Shown: positions 58,201-64,000 of the stretch, one piece after another | Position numbering within the stretch: the stretch's first letter is position 1 | How the letters are laid out: each line of letters begins with the position of its first letter | Assembly (NCBI GenBank): GCA_036186865.1 | Contig: AP025041.1 | Coordinates: forward strand, 40,807,714 to 40,871,713 | Direction of reading: 5' to 3' | Source of the DNA: Eustoma russellianum | Lineage: Eukaryota; Streptophyta; Magnoliopsida; Gentianales; Gentianaceae | Length of the DNA stretch: 64,000 nucleotides | The notes under the pieces: model-generated | Seen by the model: the letters and a program-made list of their open reading frames with translations, nothing else | The model's database searches: none | Told to the model about the DNA's origin: nothing | Program-made: the position numbers and the translations under genes

Positions 58201-60752
58201 ATGTTGAGTCCTGCTCAACCTTCTCAGTCCCGCGGAGTTAGAATATAGGGAAACCTGTCCTAAATGTTGAGTCCTGCTCAACTTTCTCAGTCCTGCTGAG
58301 TTAGAATATAGGGAAACCCGTCCCAAATGTTGAGTCCTGCTCAACCTTCTCAGTCCTGCTGAGTTAGAATATAGGGAAACCTGTCCCAAATATTGAGTCC
58401 TGCTCAACATTCTCTGTCATGCTGAGTTAGAATATAGGGAAACCTGTCCCAAATGTTGAGCCCTGGTCAACTTTCTCAGTCCTGCTGAGTTAGAATATAG
58501 GGAAACATGTCCCAAATGTTGAGTCCTGCTGAACCTTCTCAGTCCTGCTGAATTAGAATATAGGGAAACCTGTCCCAAATGTTGAGTCCTGCTCAACTTT
58601 CTCAGTCCCGCTGAGTTGGAATATAGGGAAACCTGTCCCAAATGTTGAGTCCTGCTCAACCTTCTCAGTCCTGCTGAGTTAGAATATAGGAAAACCTGTC
58701 CCAAATGTTGAGTCCTGCTCAACCTTCTCAGTCCTGCTGAGTTAGAATATAGGAAAATCTGTCCCAAATGTTGAGTCCTGCTCAACCTTCTCAGTCCTGC
58801 TGAGTTAGAATATAGGGAAACCTGTCCCAAATCTTGAGTCCTGCTCAACTTTCTCAGTCCTGCTGAGTTAGAATATAGGAAAACCTGTCCCAAATGTTGA
58901 ATCCTGCTCAACTTTCTCAGTCATGCTGAGTTAGAATATAGGGAAACCTGTCCCAAATATTGAGTCAACCTTCTCAGTCCTGCTGAGTTAGAATATAGGG
59001 AAGCCTGTCTAAAATGTTGAGTCCTGCTCAACTTTCTCAGTCCTGCTGAGTTAGAATATAAGGAAGCATGTCCCAAATGTTGAGTCCTGCTCAACCTTCT
59101 CAGTCCTGCTGAGTTAGAATATAGGGAAACCTGTCCCAAATGTTGAGTCCTGCTCAACCTTCTCAGTCCTGCTGAGTTGGAATATAGGAAAACCTGTCCC
59201 AAATGTTGAGTCCTGCTCAACCTTTTCAGTCCTGCTGAGTTAGAATATAGGGAAACCTGTCCCAAATGTTGAGTCCTGCTCAACTTTCTCAGTCCTGCTG
59301 AGTTAGAATATAGGGAAACCTGTACCAAATGTTGAGTCCTGCTCAACCTTCTCAGTCCTGCTGAGTTAGAATATAGGAAAACCTATCCCAAATGTTGAGT
59401 CCTGCTCAACCTTCTCAGTCCTGCTGAGTTAGAATATAGGGAAACCTGTCCCAAATCTTGAGTCCTGCTCAACTTTCTCAGTCCTGCTGAGTTAGAATAT
59501 AGGGAAACCTGTCCCAAATGTTGAATGCTGCTCAACTTTCTCAGTCCTGCTGAGTTAGAATATAGGGAAACCTGTCCCAAATATTGAGTCAACCTTCTTA
59601 GTCCTGCTGAGTTATAATATAGGGAAGCCTGTCTAAAATGTTGAGTCCTGCTCAACTTTCTCTGTCCTGCTGAGTTAGAATATAAGGAAGCCTGTCCCAA
59701 ATGTTGAGTCCTGCTCAACCTTCTCAGCCCTGCTGAGTTAGAATATAGGGAAACCTGTCCCAAATGTTGAGTCCTGCTTAACCTTCTCAGTCCTGCTGAG
59801 TTAGAATATAGGGAAACCTGTCCCAAATCTTGAGTCCTGCTCAACTTTCTCAGTCCTGCTGAGTTAGAATATAGGAAAACCTGTCCCAAATGTTGAATCC
59901 TGCTCAACTTTCTCAGTCATGCTGAGTTAGAATATAGGAAAACCTGTTTCAAATGTTGAGTCCTGCTCAACCTTCTCAGTCCCGCTGAGTTAGAATATAG
60001 GAAAACCTATCCCAAATGTTGAGTCCTGCTCAACCTTCTCAGTCCTACTGAGTTAGAATATAGGGAAACCTGTCCCAAATCTTGAGTCCTGCTCAACTTT
60101 CTCAGTCCTGCTGAGTTAGAATATACGGAAACCTGTCCCAAATGTTGAATCCTGCTCAACTTTCTCAGTCCTGCTGAGTTAGAATATAGGGAAACCTGTC
60201 CCAAATATTGAGTCAACCTTCTCAGTCCTGCTGAGTTAGAATATAGGGAAGCCTGTCTAAAATATTGAGTCCTGCTCAACTTTCTCAGTCCTGCTGAGTT
60301 AGAATATAAGGAAGCTTGTCCCAAATGTTGAGTCCTGCTCAACCTTTTCAGTCCTGCTGAGTTAGAATATAGGGAAACCTGTCCCAAATGTTAAGTCCTG
60401 CTCAACCTTCTCAGTCCTGCTGAGTTAGAATATAGGAAAACCTGTCTCAAATGTTGAGTCCTGCTCAACTTTCTCAGTCCTGCTGAGTTAGAATATAGGG
60501 AAACCTGTCCTAAATGTTGAGTCTTGCTCAACTTTCTCATTCCCGCTGAGTTAGAATATAGGGAAACCTGTCCCAAATGTTGAGTCATGCTCAACTTTCT
60601 CAGTCCTACTGAGTTAGAATATTAGAAAACCTGTCCCAAATGTTGAGTCCTGTCCAACTTTCTCAGTCCTACTGAGTTAGAATATAGGGGAACCTGTCCC
60701 AAATGTTGAGTCCTGCTCAACCTTCTCAGTACTGCTGAGGTAAAATGTTGAG
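49203..60752 (-). repeat. 63-bp satellite array with 624-bp higher-order repeat
   Basis: About 180 head-to-tail copies of a 63-bp unit containing CAGTCCTGCTGAGTTAGAAT, ATAGGGAAACCTGTCCCAAA and TGTTGAGTCCTGCTCAACCT. A variant unit lacks six bases (CTGCTC) and is 57 bp. I located 16 such short units by the end of TGAGTCA: 49980, 50604, 51669, 52287, 52911, 53535, 54159, 54783, 55407, 55842, 56465, 56900, 57524, 58967, 59591 and 60215. Nine of the 15 gaps are exactly 624 bp (nine 63-bp units plus one 57-bp unit). The others are 435 (six plus one), 1065, 1443, 618 and 623. A TTGGCCATCT variant marks the start of larger blocks at 49228, 50917 and 58152. Because 63 and 57 are multiples of three, the reverse strand shows long repeat ORFs (motif LGQVSLYSNSAGLR), but stops recur in each 624-bp block. 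Confidence 0.97.
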
Positions 60753-60871
60753 GGCCATGCGGGAGTTTAACAAAGGATTGATCCTTTAATAATGCAAGGC
60801 CGAGCTGAAAAATTATGGATATACGCAAGAAGCAATAAATCCTGATTCATTTAAATCATAGACTCTTGCTG

Positions 60872-61742
60872 TCAAATCAGCCTTGTTCGTCCAGGAACCC
60901 GTACCCCTTTTTCATCAGAATCTGAGTCCTCATCCCTTGGCAACCCGTGATGAGGCCTAGGTTTGCAATTCTCATCCGGAGGGGACCTGCCAAAGTCCAG
61001 CCTGTTGTGTAACCTTAACCTCGGATTGTAAAACCGCTGTAGGTGACCAAGCTCGATAAGACGCCCAATTTCTTGTCTAAGCTGCCTACAATCTTCTGTA
61101 TCATGCCCAATATCATGATGATAAAGGCAATACAGTCGGTGATCTCTTTTGTGGATTTTGCCCATCCAGGGGTTGAGGTTCCCTTGCCAGGGTTTTCTTC
61201 CTCATATAGGAAAGAGTATGGGCTTTTGAAGCCAGTAGAGAGTTCCTTTCCTTCACTCTACCTCCTAACCAAATCTTGACAGAACACCTTTCCTGCAGGG
61301 GGGCTTTGCCTTTATTGTCAACTTCTCTGCCATGTTTGAATGGCAAAGATGCTTTTTGAGTGCGTTTTAAGCTCTGGCGGCTAGGCCCTGTTCCTGAACG
61401 CCCAGCCTTAGCCATAAATTCGGCCTGTCGCCTAGGGTGATAGTCAGGCCGAGTTGGAGAGTACTCCAGGTGTTCCTGTGGGTGAGAGTTATTGGAATGA
61501 GATCCACTGGACCTTGTTGCGGAAGCTTTCCTCTTCATTTCCCTCACCACAGCTTGGAACACACCCGGGTTTTGAGCCACATAGCGTATGGCTCGCATAT
61601 GCTCTTCATATGTGAAGGCAATGGTGGGAGTTGAGGATTCTCCTGGCTCCGTAGAACACTGTTCTTTTTGTTGTTGAGAAGATCTCTGACTTCTCTTAGA
61701 TGTCATAGGTTGCTTGGACCCTTTTCCATCCTTTTTATCCAT
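60872..61742 (-). pseudogene. gag: Tat-like gag, frameshifted and truncated
   Basis: Read from 61742 leftward: a basic Gln/Ser-rich N-terminus, then FTYEEHMRAIRYVAQNPGVF and an Arg-rich linker. In the next frame (61165-60872) comes a gypsy Tat nucleocapsid knuckle YCLYHHDIGHDTEDC (CX2HX4HX4C) with RQLRQEIGRLIELGHLQRFY, then a short acidic end. A frameshift near 61,115-61,165 separates the two parts. The capsid domain proper appears shortened. Pol, which should follow, is missing and the tandem array begins 120 bp further on. Confidence 0.78.
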
Positions 61743-61811
61743 CTTTCTCTCAATATCTGGGTAAGATCAAGATTAAGAAAGCTTTGAGTAACTGTTTTAA
61801 GGAATTGAGGG

Positions 61812-61830
61812 CCCTCCTTCTAGCGCCAAA
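61812..61830 (-). promoter_or_regulatory. Primer-site-like sequence of the Tat-like element
   Basis: Reverse strand TTTGGCGCTAGAAGGAGGG lies immediately after the end of the 5' LTR. The TGGCGC start is common for plant gypsy primer sites; the matching tRNA was not identified here. Confidence 0.6.
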
Positions 61831-62667
61831 TGATGAAGCCGGATCTTCACCAAGGGTCTAAGATGACCTCAAATGAACGTCGTCAGTTAACTCGAAGAAT
61901 GGTTAACTGATTTGAAGATGGTAGCTGGAATAGCTTCTTGATAGTCCTGCACAAGGAAGCAAAGATAGAGGTCCCGGGGGGATGACCCCGGGTAAAACCC
62001 TCCGATGCCCAAGTCAGTTTGGACCATTTCTCACTGAGAATATAGTTTAGTGTATGGAGTTAGAAAATTCTCACAGGTCTTAGCCGAAGAGAAAGTTCAA
62101 TGTATTAGCTCCAGGTTGTATGAAGAAGAGATTTTCGGATCGGGCCCCCTTTTCAGGTCTGCATTTGCTTGCTTTTATTAGCCTTTTCCCGCCCTTGGGC
62201 TCTGATAGCGGATGAGATGTTTGCCTGGGGCAGAAGACCTATGACGCAGTAGGTCTGCTGATATGACCGGTAGGCCGGCTGATGTGACTAGTAGGTCTGC
62301 TGAAGTGACGTTGGCGTGTACAGGCTGAATAACCAGGCGTGTACTCTTTCTTTGAACTGCACTTCTGCCTGATGGTTCTATGATATGATAATGTGCTTGA
62401 TTCCTTTGCCGAAGTGCGAATCTAGGCCTTGCCGAAGTGCAATATTAAATCTGACCGAAGTGATCTGGAGTGTAGCACTTAAGCTGAAGCTGATGTTGGA
62501 GTTCGGTGCCAAGGTGCAGTCCTTGGCCTATTCTTCGATAGTAAAATGGATGTCATGGTGCATAGCCGAAGTGCTATCACGGCTAAACAGCAATACTTGG
62601 GTGCTGAACTGCAGGAGTTACACCGTTAACTGTTGTTGACTAACAGACGATTAATTCTGGTTTATCA
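61831..62667 (-). repeat. 5' LTR of the Tat-like element
   Basis: The same length (837 bp) as the left copy, beginning TGATGAAGCCGG and ending GGTTTATCA. On the reverse strand it is followed directly by the primer-site-like sequence. Confidence 0.88.
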
Positions 62668-62989
62668 GCATTCAAGTAAGGCAAAAACTGGGATATATAA
62701 AACTATAAAGAATTATGCATTCTTCTCAAAACGAAAAAAAAAATATAACGCATTATATCTCAAGGTTCCACGATTTAGTACAGAAACCACCGCTTAGCTG
62801 AAAGAGTTAATCCAACCAACATAAATGAATGAGATGATGTTTGAACACAAGTTTCTCCATGCAACAATCATATAAGAAAATGTATGGGACTTCTCATACT
62901 CGCACTAGATTTTATTTTCTCTATGATGCACAAAATGGCAAGACCATGAGAAATGTATCAAGGCTCAAGAAATCATCGTTACCTACCTG
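62668..62989. other. Flanking sequence right of the Tat-like element
   Basis: AT-rich, no feature recognised. It was presumably joined to 45,286 before the insertion. Confidence 0.4.
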
Positions 62990-64000
62990 CTCCACCTGAG
63001 GATGACCAAGCATCAAGAGTGTCAAGGATCTGTACCACAGCATGTATGGTGAGTCCGCTGTCAACAGCCCTACTTAGGGCATAGCTATATCGACCCAGTG
63101 TGCTTGGTTGTCTCACTGCTCTAAGGATATGTCATACGTCTATGTGTAATCAATGTTCCTCATGCTCCTTGCTATCTGATGGATGGCAACTCACGTGTCA
63201 ACAATCCTAAGCGACACCTCCTAGGTCAGCCCAAATTGCTTCATCACTCTATAGGATAGGTGGTGCTCAGCAATGTGCCATAGTAGTAGTGGCACCTGAG
63301 CAGTTCACAGATGCTTGTCTTAGATTCTCACCACTGGCAAGCTGACAATAACATCTAGACTGCAAGGCACACATGAAATCTCTCTCTGTTAGACTATCGA
63401 GCAGATTGAGGGCAGCGTCTAACGTGTAGCGAAAAATCTACAGGAAGCTAAGGTCACTAAGCCACCAGGCTGTACGAGACGCACCAAGCCTCATCACTAG
63501 ACTCTTGACGCAATGAGGAGGGAAGACGACAAATCTGTCCCATATCAAGAACTGCAACACCTGTAATGGCCCTGTATTTTGATGCCCCCCGTCCTCGCAT
63601 GAGAGTCTTCACATAGATTCCGTTACAAACATGCAAGGACGGGGCTGGTTCAATAATATCTACATGCGATGATGAGGTCCTGAAGTATATAGAGGTAGAC
63701 CAACTGACATAAAGAGTTCTTCTGGTCGCATAACACACCTAACAACAAGGAGAACATGTGCGCCCTATCTCTCTGCTGAATCTGGTCATCGGATGGGTGT
63801 TCCAGTAGGGTCGCCTCGTAAACCATTATGTGAACTTCTTCTTGGATACACACTTGCATGTTATACCACGCATGTCCATAGTCCATCCAAAGCACTCAGA
63901 TAGCAGCCGACGCCACTGCTGATGTGTACGGGTGCTCCCAGCCAGTAATCGCATCACCATCGATGCGAAGACAAAATAGCACAGGTTCATCCTGAAGCGT
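62990..64000 (-). pseudogene. Plant mobile domain (MAIN-like) protein fragment, decayed
   Basis: Several reverse-strand frames fit, in order, the plant mobile domain found in MAIN-like proteins and in many transposons: a VHIMVYEATLLEHPSDDQIQ region and LGVLCDQKNSLCQLVYLYIL near 63,700-63,850; NGIYVKTLMRGRGASKYRAI then, after a frame change, LIWDRFVVFPPH near 63,540; VPLLLWHIAEHHLSYRVMKQ with FGL near 63,240; and YMLWYRSLTLLMLGHP near 63,000-63,050. Stops lie within these blocks, so it is a pseudogene. It extends beyond the window on the right. It could derive from a Mutator-like or other transposon that captured the domain. Confidence 0.55.

Larger units (their letters stand above)
45287..62667 (-). 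mobile_element. Tat-like Ty3-gypsy element carrying a giant satellite array
   Basis: A 17,381-bp reverse-strand element with 837-bp LTRs at both ends and near-duplicate flanks GCATA/GCATT. A purine tract (reverse strand ATCTGGGGGCAAA, 46124-46136) and a primer-site-like sequence (reverse strand TTTGGCGCTAGAAGGAGGG, 61812-61830) fix orientation. Read from the right it carries gag, then 11.5 kb of tandem repeats, then an accessory gene on the opposite strand. Protease, RT, RNase H and integrase are absent, so the copy is non-autonomous. The gag type, an antisense accessory ORF and a repeat-prone 3' region are traits of the Tat lineage (Ogre, Retand, RIRE2 relatives). By eye the LTRs differ at roughly 30 positions. 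Confidence 0.85.

Noticed and set aside
49205..60390. Long reverse-strand frames of 60-260 codons with LYSNSAGLR repeats as genes
   Set aside because: They exist because 63 is a multiple of three. A stop is spread once per 624-bp block, start codons are arbitrary and no domain or promoter is seen.
49203..60752. CRISPR-like array
   Set aside because: Units are contiguous with no unique spacers, and the DNA is a plant nuclear sequence.

Overview
The window is AT-rich nuclear DNA from a flowering plant, most likely a eudicot. The evidence is an intron-bearing subtilase gene of the SBT5 group together with plant-type Ty1-copia (including Sirevirus-like), Ty3-gypsy Tat-like, RTE and L1 elements and tRNA/RTE-type SINEs. 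The species cannot be named from sequence alone. No bacterial-type operons, CRISPR arrays or convincing tRNA/rRNA genes were seen.

Layout. 1-3.46 kb: right-hand part of a decayed copia element (integrase, RT, RNase H, 3' LTR). 4.45-10.15 kb: a non-coding LTR element with 5-bp target duplication AGATT and a duplicated stretch inside its right LTR. 11.14-27.20 kb: a decayed reverse-strand copia element (TSD ACATC). Its pol is split by a young, nearly intact Sirevirus-like copia element (13,989-23,942, TSD CAATA) that carries gag, pol, a third env-position ORF and near-identical 1.34-kb LTRs. A 148-bp RTE-type tail sits in the gag of the older element. 28.5-44.75 kb: the only convincing host gene, a nine-exon subtilisin-like protease. 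Its splice joints keep one open frame of 777 residues with the full catalytic set. Its fourth intron is about 13 kb and is filled with transposons: SINE-like copies, a GC-rich palindrome, an RTE LINE, a small LTR, a copia gag fragment and an L1 LINE with a 15-bp target duplication.

45.29-62.67 kb: a 17.4-kb reverse-strand Tat-like gypsy element with 837-bp LTRs, a polypurine tract and a primer-site-like sequence. It keeps a broken gag and, on the opposite strand, a multi-exon gypsy-type accessory ORF with its own TATA box. Everything that should be pol is absent. In its place lies an 11.5-kb tandem array of about 180 copies of a 63-bp unit. The array has a clear higher-order period of 624 bp (nine 63-bp units plus one 57-bp unit). 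This is the most striking structure here: a satellite DNA growing inside a retrotransposon. 62.99-64 kb: a decayed plant-mobile-domain (MAIN-like) coding fragment on the reverse strand.

The elements do not act together as a system. They record successive insertions around and inside one protease gene. By LTR similarity judged by eye, the Sirevirus-like element is youngest, the Tat-like element intermediate, and the outer copia element oldest.
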